A stretch of 64,000 nucleotides of DNA from an uncultured Chryseobacterium sp. (GTDB lineage Bacteria > Bacteroidota > Bacteroidia > Flavobacteriales > Weeksellaceae), in the NCBI GenBank assembly GCA_913776245.1, contig CAJYLO010000025.1, positions 173,530-237,529 on the forward strand. Direction: 5' to 3'. Below, piece by piece: positions 35,195 to 43,036 of this stretch (within the stretch, counting starts at the first letter, position 1; every line of letters starts with the position of its first letter). The position numbers and the translations under genes are program-made. A model generated the notes under the pieces. That model was not told the DNA's origin and did no database searches. It saw nothing but the letters and a program-made list of their open reading frames with translations.

Positions 35195-36730
35195 CTATCT
35201 GTCGTAATTTGTTTTTAGTTTATAAACACTAACAGAGTCGTAATCTTTTTGCCAGATTTTTATCGGATTAGAAAAATTTTTAATTAATCTGAAATCATTA
35301 AGATTTATTTCACCTGCTATTTTTTTTGTTAAGGTGTTTTTTATGTAATATTTGTTTCGATTTACTTTAATCCCTATGAAATTATAGTCTTCATTGTTTG
35401 AGTGAAAATATGATGGTAAAATAAGATATTGAATATTATTTCTTTTCATGTAATCGGTAAATTTTGAATTGGTTATTTCCGAAAAAAAATTCTGATTCCC
35501 TACCAAACCATCAGCCGGAATAACCTGCATATCAGAATAAAAGGCAAATTTCCCTGGGAAATCATAAATAAAAATTCTTGAATTGGCTGGTAATGTTTTT
35601 TTTATTTTTTGTGAAAATACTTTTACTTCATTCTCTTTTCTTTCTGAAATATGAGAATTTTTATCTAATAATGTAAACTGAAGGCTGAAATTACTACTCT
35701 TTTTCATATAACCTATTGAACAAGAAATAATAATTCCTGAAACAATTAGTATATAGTTTAGCCATTTCTTTTTAGAATGCTTTTTTAACACTAAAAACAT
35801 AATATCACCTATTAGAATAACTATGACAATAATTTGAATAACATAATACCATTGCCCAATTTGTGACTGAAAAACAACATTATAAAGCAACTGAACAACA
35901 GAACCAACTGCAATAAGAATTTTTAGATTACGGTATTGGATCGTTTTGAAAAAAAACAAAATTAGCAATGCTATAATATTACAGACCAAAAAAAATTGAC
36001 TGATAAGTGTAAGAAAAATATATGTCTGAAAATATGGAAACGAACTTTTTATTCGCCCACTAATTGGAACCAAAGCTCCAAAAAAAAGATAATTACTAAA
36101 CAAATAACTCCCACATATAAAAAAAATGACAATACCTGATCTAAATAAAGTAAGGTAATTATATTTTCGGTAATAAAAATAATACAAGCTAAGAAAAAAC
36201 AAAGGAAAAATATTGTCTAATCTGCTCAAAAAAACCAAAGAAAATAGCAATCCGAATAGCCAATCATTATTGATCTTCGAAGCTAAAAAATAAATCAATA
36301 TCGAGAAGCAAAATAAATTAAGATGAGCTTCTGTAAGATATAGAGTTCCTAAACTAAAATACAGAGTAATTATAAAAAAAAAACCTATAATCTCTCCTTC
36401 TTTATTATTCTTAAAAAAAATATTTAAAAAGCTCAAACTGAATATAACAAAGACCGTTTGAAAAAGCCACAGTATGTACACAACTTCTTGCTTCCCAAAA
36501 GGATTTAGAAGTTCTGCTATACAACAAAAAACCATCCATAGAGGATGATACCCATTCGTAAGATATAGATCATTAAAAAAAGAACCTTTACCGTTTACAA
36601 TATTATAAGCTATTTGAGGATAAAAAAAACCGTCATCCGCAGGAAAATTTGCCGGATTAAACAGAAAAAAAATCGATGAAATACAAATTAGGCAATAAAA
36701 AAGAATAGGGTTAGATAGTTTATAATTCAT
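35195..36730 (-). CDS. GT-C family membrane glycosyltransferase-like protein
   Basis: A 511-residue polytopic protein with about ten to eleven helices. The first periplasmic loop has NFPADDGFFYPQIAYNI (about 28-44) followed by TNGYHPLW, the acidic pair and NGxHPLW signature of a GT-C group using polyprenyl-phosphate sugars. The C-terminal soluble part (SRIFIYDFPGKFAFYS onward) is small. Substrate and product are unknown; sugar addition to a surface glycan or to exported protein is the general expectation. Base composition is strongly AT-rich even for this genome, and codon use differs from the housekeeping genes, which suggests acquisition. It stands alone. Confidence 0.75.
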   Translation of the reverse strand: MNYKLSNPILFYCLICISSIFFLFNPANFPADDGFFYPQIAYNIVNGKGSFFNDLYLTNGYHPLWMVFCCIAELLNPFGKQEVVYILWLFQTVFVIFSLSFLNIFFKNNKEGEIIGFFFIITLYFSLGTLYLTEAHLNLFCFSILIYFLASKINNDWLFGLLFSLVFLSRLDNIFPLFFLSLYYFYYRKYNYLTLFRSGIVIFFICGSYLFSNYLFFGALVPISGRIKSSFPYFQTYIFLTLISQFFLVCNIIALLILFFFKTIQYRNLKILIAVGSVVQLLYNVVFQSQIGQWYYVIQIIVIVILIGDIMFLVLKKHSKKKWLNYILIVSGIIISCSIGYMKKSSNFSLQFTLLDKNSHISERKENEVKVFSQKIKKTLPANSRIFIYDFPGKFAFYSDMQVIPADGLVGNQNFFSEITNSKFTDYMKRNNIQYLILPSYFHSNNEDYNFIGIKVNRNKYYIKNTLTKKIAGEINLNDFRLIKNFSNPIKIWQKDYDSVSVYKLKTNYDR

Positions 36731-36900
36731 AGTATTTTTTAATTCTTTTTATTAAAATATTATTAAATGAATAATCTAACTTACTATTCTCTATAAATGA
36801 AATCATTTTTCTCAAAATTTTAATTCTCAAATATAGCATTTTTGTATGAAAATGGTTTCGGATTACAATTAATTTGTGGTGATAGTTTAAATGGTTACTT

Positions 36901-37467
36901 TCAGTATTTGATAAATTGTTTTGCAAAAATTTGATTATCATCAGTTATAGTCTTCACACTATAGATGCCTTTTGGAAGAATGCTGACATCTATCTCTGCA
37001 GTTTTATGTATAATGGATTTGTGTTTAACCTGTTTTCCGGTTTTGTCGAAAATGATGATTTCTTTTATTATCCCATTGCTTAAAGAAAGTCTCAGCAAAT
37101 CATCTACAGGATTTTTTTCTATGATAAGCTCTTTATTATTGTTATCAATTGTATACAAATTCTTTTTGCCTTTTCCTCCGCCTTTTTTGGGAGTAATATC
37201 ACTCCCGCTTGAGGGTTCTGTACACCAATTACAATTAACAGTTGGCAAAATTGTAATACTGTAATTTAGTGCTGGTGTTATTAAAATTTCATTATTTGCA
37301 GAAATAGAACCTTTAACAATGGTATTAACTGAACTTGTAAATACGAGACTAGCTTCATAACATCGATAACCAATTGATTCTATATTAGTTTCCGTAAAAA
37401 CGCAATTAATTTGGGTGAAAAAAAATTTGGGAAAGAATAATAAAAGAAGAAAAACCTTTTTTGTCAT
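36901..37467 (-). CDS. Small T9SS type A sorting-domain protein
   Basis: A 188-residue exported protein: signal peptide MTKKVFLLLLFFPKFFFTQ, an N-domain of about 90 residues with cysteines in NCVF, YRCYEAS and NCNWCTEP, a glycine/lysine hinge (PKKGGGKGKK), and a type A T9SS C-terminal sorting domain (PVDDLLRLSLSNG, IIIFDKTGKQV, LPKGIYSVK, FAKQFIKY). It should be exported by T9SS, with the domain removed by PorU. The start is set at MTKK, eight codons inside the longest frame. CAAAAATA at 37489-37496 (TATTTTTG on the minus strand) is a candidate -7 box 22 nt upstream. The cargo function is unknown. Confidence 0.82.
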   Translation of the reverse strand: MTKKVFLLLLFFPKFFFTQINCVFTETNIESIGYRCYEASLVFTSSVNTIVKGSISANNEILITPALNYSITILPTVNCNWCTEPSSGSDITPKKGGGKGKKNLYTIDNNNKELIIEKNPVDDLLRLSLSNGIIKEIIIFDKTGKQVKHKSIIHKTAEIDVSILPKGIYSVKTITDDNQIFAKQFIKY

Positions 37468-37550
37468 AGAAGCTTTTTTTATTTTTAACAAAAATATAAA
37501 TGCTTTGATTACAATTTCATCACATAAATCCGTTATTTTTTTAAAAAAAA

Positions 37551-39398
37551 ATGAAAAAAAATTTACTTCTATTAATAGTTACATTCTACTTTCAGGCACA
37601 GGCGCAAAAAAAGATTCCGGATATAGATCACCTTTTCGAAAAATTCAATTCAGTTATTTATAAAAATACCGACTCAGCATTTTATTATTGTAAAAAAGCA
37701 TCAGATCTTAATAAACAAGTGGGTAACGATTATTACAAAGCTCACAGTCTTTTCATATATGCATTATATTATTATGTACTTGGTAATAATGTAGAAGCCA
37801 CAAAGTATAATAATGAAGCTTTAAACTTTGCAAACAAAGAGAAAAATCTATATATCTTATTTCGTGTCCACAATTTAAAAGGCGTAATATTTTTTGAGAA
37901 TAGTGAATTAGACAAAGCTTTTAATGAATTTCAGCTTGCGGAATATTACCTTAAAAAAAAACCGGACAATAAAAACTATGGACTCCTTCATTTTAATCTT
38001 GGAAATCTTTTTATTGCAAAAGGTGATACAACTGGAGGTATTAAGCATTATCAGATTACGACAAAATACGCATTGCTGGCAAAAGATACTGCTAGGATCT
38101 ATAGTTCGTATATAGTTGTTGCAAATACACTTAAAACAAATAACCAAAAAAAAGCGAATGATTATTATGAAAAAGCTTTTCGCTTAGCAACTCTTACTAA
38201 TGATATACAGGAACAATTCAATATAAGAATTAATCAAAGCTCAAATTTCTTAATAGCCAAGGATAAAAGAGCTCTTACTTATTTGCATAAAGCTGAATTA
38301 ATCTTAAAAAAAATAAAAGACAAAAGTTTATACTTTCATATCTATTTTAATTATGGCGGTTATAACGATAATACAAAAAATTACGATATGGCTGCCAGAT
38401 ACTACGAACTGGCTTACAAAAGTTATGATCCGGAAAAACTGTCAGTCAAACATAAAATACATATTTTGGAAAATTTAGTCCGGATTAATGCTAAAAATAA
38501 TAATTATCAAAAATCATATGATTATCAAACCATTTTATACAAGCTAAAAGACAGCCTTTTCACCATAGAGAAAGAAAAAAACTACAATCAGCTGCTTGCC
38601 AAATATGAGGTTGAAAAAAAGAACAGCCAGATAAAACTTCTTAGTCAGCAGAATGAATTACAGAAAGCGAAAAAAACAAGAATATATATGGCGCTGGCAT
38701 CTGTCAGCACACTACTTCTTATTGTATTTATTTTTTATAGAAACAAACTAAAAACACAAGACAGGCTCAACAAAAAACAACAGGAACTCAACCGGACGAA
38801 ACATCTAATGGAAGGCCAGAATACCGAAAGAAACAGGCTTGCAAGAGATCTTCACGATGGCGTAGCCGGCAGCCTGGCCGGCATCAACTACATGCTGGAC
38901 AGAGAGAATGAAATGCTACAAAACCAAAAATTATCGGCAATAAAAAAACACATCGATATTCTGCATTCCGAAATAAGAGAGATTTCACATAATCTGAGCG
39001 ATCATTTTCTGGCAGAGAAAACATTTCATCAATTATTAATAAAATTGTCAGAACAAAACGAGGAAAACAATATTACTACAAATATCCTTTTCTTTCCGGA
39101 AAATGCTTTAGACTTAATTAGTGATAGTATGAAAACCCATCTTTATAGAATTACTCAGGAATTATTCACCAATATCCGAAAGCATGCCAATGCAACAGCT
39201 GTTCAGTTAACAGTAACCAAAAATGAAAATAACGTTTGCATAATTATAGAAGATAACGGAAGCGGATTTTCAGAAAATAGACTGCAAGGTATTGGCTTAA
39301 AAAATATAAAAGAGAGATTACAAACCTTTGATGCTGAGATGGAGATTGACTCTTATCCCGGAAAAGGAACAACCATTATAATAACTTTCAAAATATGA
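37551..39398 (+). CDS. TPR-containing sensor histidine kinase (HisKA_3 type)
   Basis: A 615-residue sensor: signal peptide, periplasmic TPR array (about 40-370; helices such as ANDYYEKAFRLATLTN and YDMAARYYELAYKSYD), one membrane helix (about 378-397, MALASVSTLLLIVFIFY), a short coiled coil, then the HisKA_3 box ERNRLARDLHDGVAGSL with phospho-acceptor His435 and a HATPase domain with N (ELFTNIRKHANA) and G1 (EDNGSGF) boxes. This TPR-HisKA_3 layout is common in Bacteroidota and is paired with LuxR-type regulators. The next gene is that regulator, overlapping by 4 nt. The stimulus is unknown; neighbours suggest control of surface proteins. Confidence 0.92.
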   Translation: MKKNLLLLIVTFYFQAQAQKKIPDIDHLFEKFNSVIYKNTDSAFYYCKKASDLNKQVGNDYYKAHSLFIYALYYYVLGNNVEATKYNNEALNFANKEKNLYILFRVHNLKGVIFFENSELDKAFNEFQLAEYYLKKKPDNKNYGLLHFNLGNLFIAKGDTTGGIKHYQITTKYALLAKDTARIYSSYIVVANTLKTNNQKKANDYYEKAFRLATLTNDIQEQFNIRINQSSNFLIAKDKRALTYLHKAELILKKIKDKSLYFHIYFNYGGYNDNTKNYDMAARYYELAYKSYDPEKLSVKHKIHILENLVRINAKNNNYQKSYDYQTILYKLKDSLFTIEKEKNYNQLLAKYEVEKKNSQIKLLSQQNELQKAKKTRIYMALASVSTLLLIVFIFYRNKLKTQDRLNKKQQELNRTKHLMEGQNTERNRLARDLHDGVAGSLAGINYMLDRENEMLQNQKLSAIKKHIDILHSEIREISHNLSDHFLAEKTFHQLLIKLSEQNEENNITTNILFFPENALDLISDSMKTHLYRITQELFTNIRKHANATAVQLTVTKNENNVCIIIEDNGSGFSENRLQGIGLKNIKERLQTFDAEMEIDSYPGKGTTIIITFKI

Positions 39399-39997
39399 TA
39401 AGAATAGGTATTGTGGATGATCATCAGTTATTTTTGGATGGAATCTATTCAATTTTATCCACAACTGAAAATATTGATGTAGTATTTACTACAAACAACG
39501 CAAAAGATGCCATTCAACAAATTAATAAAATTAAGACAGATATTTTGATCACCGATATATCTATGCCGGAAATGAATGGATTGGAATTGACCCACCATAT
39601 CAAAAAGAATTTTCCAGACATCAAAATTATTGTGATGAGCAGTTTCCGGGATTTAGGAAACAGAAGCATTATTGATTCCTACTTATTAAAAAACACACCC
39701 AAAGAGCTATTGATAAATGTGATTAATGACCTTCATTATCATAATAAGAAATACTATTACTCGGAACAAATTAATTTTCAGGAGATAGACCTTAAAAAAA
39801 ATATTCTAAGCCCCAGAGAGAAAGAAATTGTTGCGGCTATCGCCAAAGGATTTTCAAGTACAGAGATAGCCAATAAGCTGTTTATAAGTATCAACACTGT
39901 AGAAACGCACAGGAAGAATATTTTTTTCAAGCTTGGGATATCGAACACTGCCCAGCTTATATCTACAGCCATCAAGCTAGGAATAATAGACTATTAA
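39395..39997 (+). CDS. LuxR/NarL-type response regulator with shortened receiver
   Basis: A 200-residue regulator. The receiver has the acidic pocket D8-D9, phospho-acceptor D54 (LITDISMPEMNG), Ser82 (VMSS) and Lys99 (YLLKN). The distance from Ser82 to Lys99 is 17 residues, where CheY and NarL have 22, so helix alpha4 and its loop are shortened by about five residues. The DNA-binding LuxR-type helix-turn-helix is at about 136-195 (LSPREKEIVAAIAKG, STEIANKLFISINTVETHRKN). It is co-translated with the kinase through an ATGA overlap. The missing piece lies in the surface used for dimerisation and switching. Confidence 0.92.
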   Translation: MIRIGIVDDHQLFLDGIYSILSTTENIDVVFTTNNAKDAIQQINKIKTDILITDISMPEMNGLELTHHIKKNFPDIKIIVMSSFRDLGNRSIIDSYLLKNTPKELLINVINDLHYHNKKYYYSEQINFQEIDLKKNILSPREKEIVAAIAKGFSSTEIANKLFISINTVETHRKNIFFKLGISNTAQLISTAIKLGIIDY

Positions 39998-40009
39998 CAA
40001 CATATAAAA

Positions 40010-40039
40010 AAGGCTTCCAAATTTTGGAAGCCTTGAATT
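40010..40039 (+). terminator. Terminator of the kinase-regulator operon
   Basis: AAGGCTTCCAAA and TTTGGAAGCCTT form a 12-bp stem around one T, followed by GAATTTTT, 12 nt after the response-regulator stop; it also faces the convergent T9SS gene. Confidence 0.75.
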
Positions 40040-40056
40040 TTTAAGAAAAACTATGA

Positions 40057-40827
40057 TTAGTTTTTGATAACTTTTCTGCTGATTTTGTTAGCACCATTAT
40101 CCACAGTTACGATGTAAGCACCCTTAACTAAAGATTGTGTGTTTACAGATCCTCCGTTCTCAACTCTGTTAGAAGAGATCAATCTTCCTTCTGCAGAATA
40201 GATATTCACTGTAGATTTTACAGGAAGCTTGAAAGTGATCTGATCTTTTACGATTGTATTGAATTGAACCTGCTTATCAAAATCTTTGATATCTGTCACA
40301 GCCATAGATCCTTTTACGTAGAACATAATATCATCAAATAATATTACTCCACCACCGGCATTATTCTCAGGATATACTCTTAAACCTGGTCTTGCAACAG
40401 TTGCTCCTGCATTAGGCTGAGCTTCTGCAGTAAAAAACTGCCAAGCTGGCGAATCTGTTGAATAATCTGCTGCCTGCATATTGTTAGCACCTGTATCTGC
40501 TGTATTTCTAAACTGATTCCAGTATTTAAATCTTGCAGTAGTACTGTTATCTAAATACCATCCGGAGAAAACATACGTAGTTCCAGCTGTTACAGGAGTA
40601 TCAGTTGTTGGACTTACAGTACTGTTACCTGAAGCCGGAGATGTTAAAGATAAAGATGAAGCGCCAGAATGAGCTGTAGAAGACTGAGCAATAGTTGCCG
40701 CAGTCGGAATAAACCAAGAATCAGGCTTTCCTGCTGTCCAGGTTTCAAATCCGTTGTTTGGTATCAAGTTTTGAGCAGAAACTAAAGAAATAGCTGCAAC
40801 ACTTAAAATAGTAAAGATTTTTTTCAT
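40057..40827 (-). CDS. T9SS protein with jelly-roll-like domain
   Basis: A 256-residue exported protein: signal peptide (MKKIFTILSVAAISLVSAQ), a domain of about 155 residues that looks like a carbohydrate-binding-module type jelly roll (NLIPNNGFETWTAGKPDSW, then VFSGWYLDNSTTARFKYW and ILFDDIMFYV), and a type A T9SS sorting domain (VNIYSAEGRLISSNRVE, LVKGAYIVTVD, KISRKVIKN). The opening phrase NGFETWxxGxPDxW is typical of secreted Bacteroidota binding modules. It shares a 17-bp leader sequence with the gene at 42100. The ligand is unknown. Confidence 0.87.
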   Translation of the reverse strand: MKKIFTILSVAAISLVSAQNLIPNNGFETWTAGKPDSWFIPTAATIAQSSTAHSGASSLSLTSPASGNSTVSPTTDTPVTAGTTYVFSGWYLDNSTTARFKYWNQFRNTADTGANNMQAADYSTDSPAWQFFTAEAQPNAGATVARPGLRVYPENNAGGGVILFDDIMFYVKGSMAVTDIKDFDKQVQFNTIVKDQITFKLPVKSTVNIYSAEGRLISSNRVENGGSVNTQSLVKGAYIVTVDNGANKISRKVIKN

Positions 40828-41155
40828 TTTATTAAAGTTTAAAATTGTTTCTTATTTTCTTTGTGTAAAGGGATGCTAAGTTAATAAAAAAAAGTATCTG
40901 GCAAAATATTATTTATTTTTTAACATTTATTCATTAAAATCTCCCGCTTTGATCGATGCTGGAAAAATTTTCATTGCTAAAAATTAACATTCATCAATAC
41001 AATTTTGTTTAACATTTATCTGTTCACAAAGGTAATGATATTAATAAAACCAAATGTTAAGTCTGTTTTAAATCATATCAGATTAAAGATTCCGTCACTA
41101 TTATTTAAAAAAAAACACTGCCAGATAACAGTGTTTTTCTAATTCAAAGATCAAA
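40828..41155. other. Regulatory gap with repeated TTAACATTYAT
   Basis: A 328-bp gap. Three copies of TTAACATTYAT lie at 40920, 40984 and 41009 (plus-strand reading). CAAAGGTA at 41027-41034 is TACCTTTG on the minus strand, with CAA at 41051-41053 sixteen bases away, a slightly short but plausible promoter for the T9SS gene ending at 40057. That promoter would give a leader of about 190 nt containing the repeats. Confidence 0.45.
41103..41138 (-). terminator. Terminator of the T9SS gene at 41156
   Basis: AAAACACTG and CAGTGTTTT form the stem around an 8-base loop; the A run on the left becomes a T tail on the minus strand. Confidence 0.75.
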
Positions 41156-41911
41156 TTATTTCTTGATGATTTTTTGAGAAACCATTTTTCCGTCCACCTC
41201 AGCCGACACAATGTAAATTCCTTTTGGTAATGAGGAAACATCCAGTCTGGAATTTTCAGAAGCTTCCACGGTCTTTATAACCTGACCAACACTATTATAA
41301 ACAGATACTTTTGCGGATACATCAAAAATAATATCACCAGAGACAAGGGTATTTTTTACAAGGTTCTTTTGTATTTTACCAGCATCTAATACAGCCATAG
41401 TTGGTTTGGTCACTTTGATATCATCAATGAAAAATCTTCCGTTTGCTGATGCATTTCCCTCAAAAGCGATGACCACATTCCCGGTTGCATTGGTAATATT
41501 GATGGTATAATTTGTATAGCTAGCCTTCACAAGCGTCACAGTTGTCTGGTTCAAGGTTCCTCCTGTAGCCGAAATTTTGAGAGTTGTGGCTTCGTTATTT
41601 CCGTTCCACGCAGCAGCCCGGAAGGTTAATGTACCATTGCCGGACAATGCAATTCCAGGTGTTTTCAGTATGCCTAACACGCTGGACGTTCCCATTTTCA
41701 GACAGCCGCCGCCTTTATAAGCTCTTGTAAGATCCCATGAACCTCCTGTCGTATAGCTTGTAAGTGCTGTACTCGCAACACTCGTGGCCCAATTACCATC
41801 ACTTCCGCCAGTACCATCCACATCGTCGAATGTCGCATTGAAAACTGTGATTTGAGCATTAACTGTAGCACTAATAACAACTGCAGCTAATAAAGAATAG
41901 ATCTTTTTCAT
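41156..41911 (-). CDS. T9SS type A sorting-domain protein (paralogue A)
   Basis: A 251-residue exported protein: signal peptide (MKKIYSLLAAVVISATVNAQ), a beta-sandwich of about 145 residues (FNATFDDVDGTGGSDGNW, GNGTLTFRAAAWNG, GRFFIDDIKVTKP) that resembles choice-of-anchor or concanavalin-like secreted modules, and a T9SS type A domain (KVSVYNSVGQVIKTVEASE, SSLPKGIYIVSAEVDG, VSQKIIKK). The sorting domain and signal are nearly the same as in the gene at 42100, so these are recent paralogues in the export parts, with different cargo domains. Confidence 0.87.
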   Translation of the reverse strand: MKKIYSLLAAVVISATVNAQITVFNATFDDVDGTGGSDGNWATSVASTALTSYTTGGSWDLTRAYKGGGCLKMGTSSVLGILKTPGIALSGNGTLTFRAAAWNGNNEATTLKISATGGTLNQTTVTLVKASYTNYTINITNATGNVVIAFEGNASANGRFFIDDIKVTKPTMAVLDAGKIQKNLVKNTLVSGDIIFDVSAKVSVYNSVGQVIKTVEASENSRLDVSSLPKGIYIVSAEVDGKMVSQKIIKK

Positions 41912-42049
41912 AATTACTTTTATTAAGATTTTATTAAGGCAAATCTATCTAAATTAACAGACACCTGTGTATACAAAATATTAATAAAACAATAACAATC
42001 AGCAACTTAAAATTAAAAATTGATTCTCATTACAATAATATAACGTTAA

Positions 42050-42075
42050 TAAAAAACGCTGCCAAATGGCAGCGT
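42050..42075 (-). terminator. Terminator of the T9SS gene at 42100
   Basis: ACGCTGCC-AAAT-GGCAGCGT with an A run on the left, which is a T tail on the minus strand, 25 nt after the stop. Confidence 0.8.
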
Positions 42076-42099
42076 CCAAATTGATATTACGGCAAAAAA

Positions 42100-42885
42100 T
42101 TATTTCTTGATAATTTTTTGAGAAACCGCCTGTCCGTTTACAACTCCTGATACGATGTAGCCTCCTTTTGCCAATGAAGAAACATCCAGCTTAGAATTTT
42201 CAGAAACTTCTGCAGTTTTTACAACCTGACCAGCCATATTGTAAACTGATACTTTCGCAGATGCACCAAAAATAATATCGTTAGAAACGATTGTATTTTT
42301 AACTAAATTGGCTTTTGCCTTAGATGCATCCACCACTGCCATTGTAGGATCTTCATACTCGATTACAATTGATGAAACATACGATGCGTTTGCGCCTCTT
42401 TTCAAAGCGAAAAATTTGTAATCTGTTCCAGCAAAATCAGTTGCAGTCCATCCTGTTGAAGATGCTGCACCCACTGCAGTTCCGCCAGTTACCGTATAAT
42501 CTGCAGCTGTAGCATTTACAAGTCTGGAGCTACCACCTTGGAAAGTAGAAACCTGCGGTGTTCCTGCAGATACGATTGTTACACTTACGATTTTGCCCGG
42601 CAATGCACTTGTATTATAGATAACACCATTGTTTGCCTGCATCTGGATTAATGTTCCCTGAGCATTACCTGTTGCTGGAGTATTATTATTGTTTCCTGTA
42701 ATAGCTTTACCGCCAAAGCTGATACCATTGGTAGTCCAGGTTCTTTCAGCACCACTATTATAGTTACTGGTTCCAAGTACAGCCGTGCCACCAATGTTGG
42801 TTGTATTGATTGTTACGGTTTTTGTCTGTGCAAAAATACTGGTTGATACAGCTACTGCTGCCAATAAAGAATAAAATTTTTTCAT
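42100..42885 (-). CDS. T9SS type A sorting-domain protein (paralogue B)
   Basis: A 261-residue exported protein: signal peptide (MKKFYSLLAAVAVSTSIFAQ), a threonine/asparagine-rich beta domain (TKTVTINTTNIGGTAVLG, YNSGAERTWTTNGISFGGK, YVSSIVIEYEDP), then a T9SS type A domain (KVSVYNMAGQVVKTAEVSE, SSLAKGGYIVSGVVNG, VSQKIIKK) almost equal to that of paralogue A. CAAAGATA at 42923-42930 (TATCTTTG on the minus strand) is a candidate -7 box 37 nt before the ATG. Cargo function unknown. Confidence 0.87.
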   Translation of the reverse strand: MKKFYSLLAAVAVSTSIFAQTKTVTINTTNIGGTAVLGTSNYNSGAERTWTTNGISFGGKAITGNNNNTPATGNAQGTLIQMQANNGVIYNTSALPGKIVSVTIVSAGTPQVSTFQGGSSRLVNATAADYTVTGGTAVGAASSTGWTATDFAGTDYKFFALKRGANASYVSSIVIEYEDPTMAVVDASKAKANLVKNTIVSNDIIFGASAKVSVYNMAGQVVKTAEVSENSKLDVSSLAKGGYIVSGVVNGQAVSQKIIKK

Positions 42886-43036
42886 TTTATATAAGTTTAA
42901 AATTGTTTCATATCGTCGCAGGCAAAGATAATTTTTTTGTCTTAATTATAATTTTACGAATGCTTTCTCCGTTTTAAATTATTGTTAATTCGCCTGTAAC
43001 CTTTTATCATTACATTTACACCTAATAAGGAAAAGG

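Noticed and set aside
36720..36941. 73-codon frame on the minus strand (many Asn, His, Lys, Ile)
   Set aside because: It overlaps the T9SS gene end and the GT-C gene start, has no family features, and its composition is that of translated AT-rich spacer.
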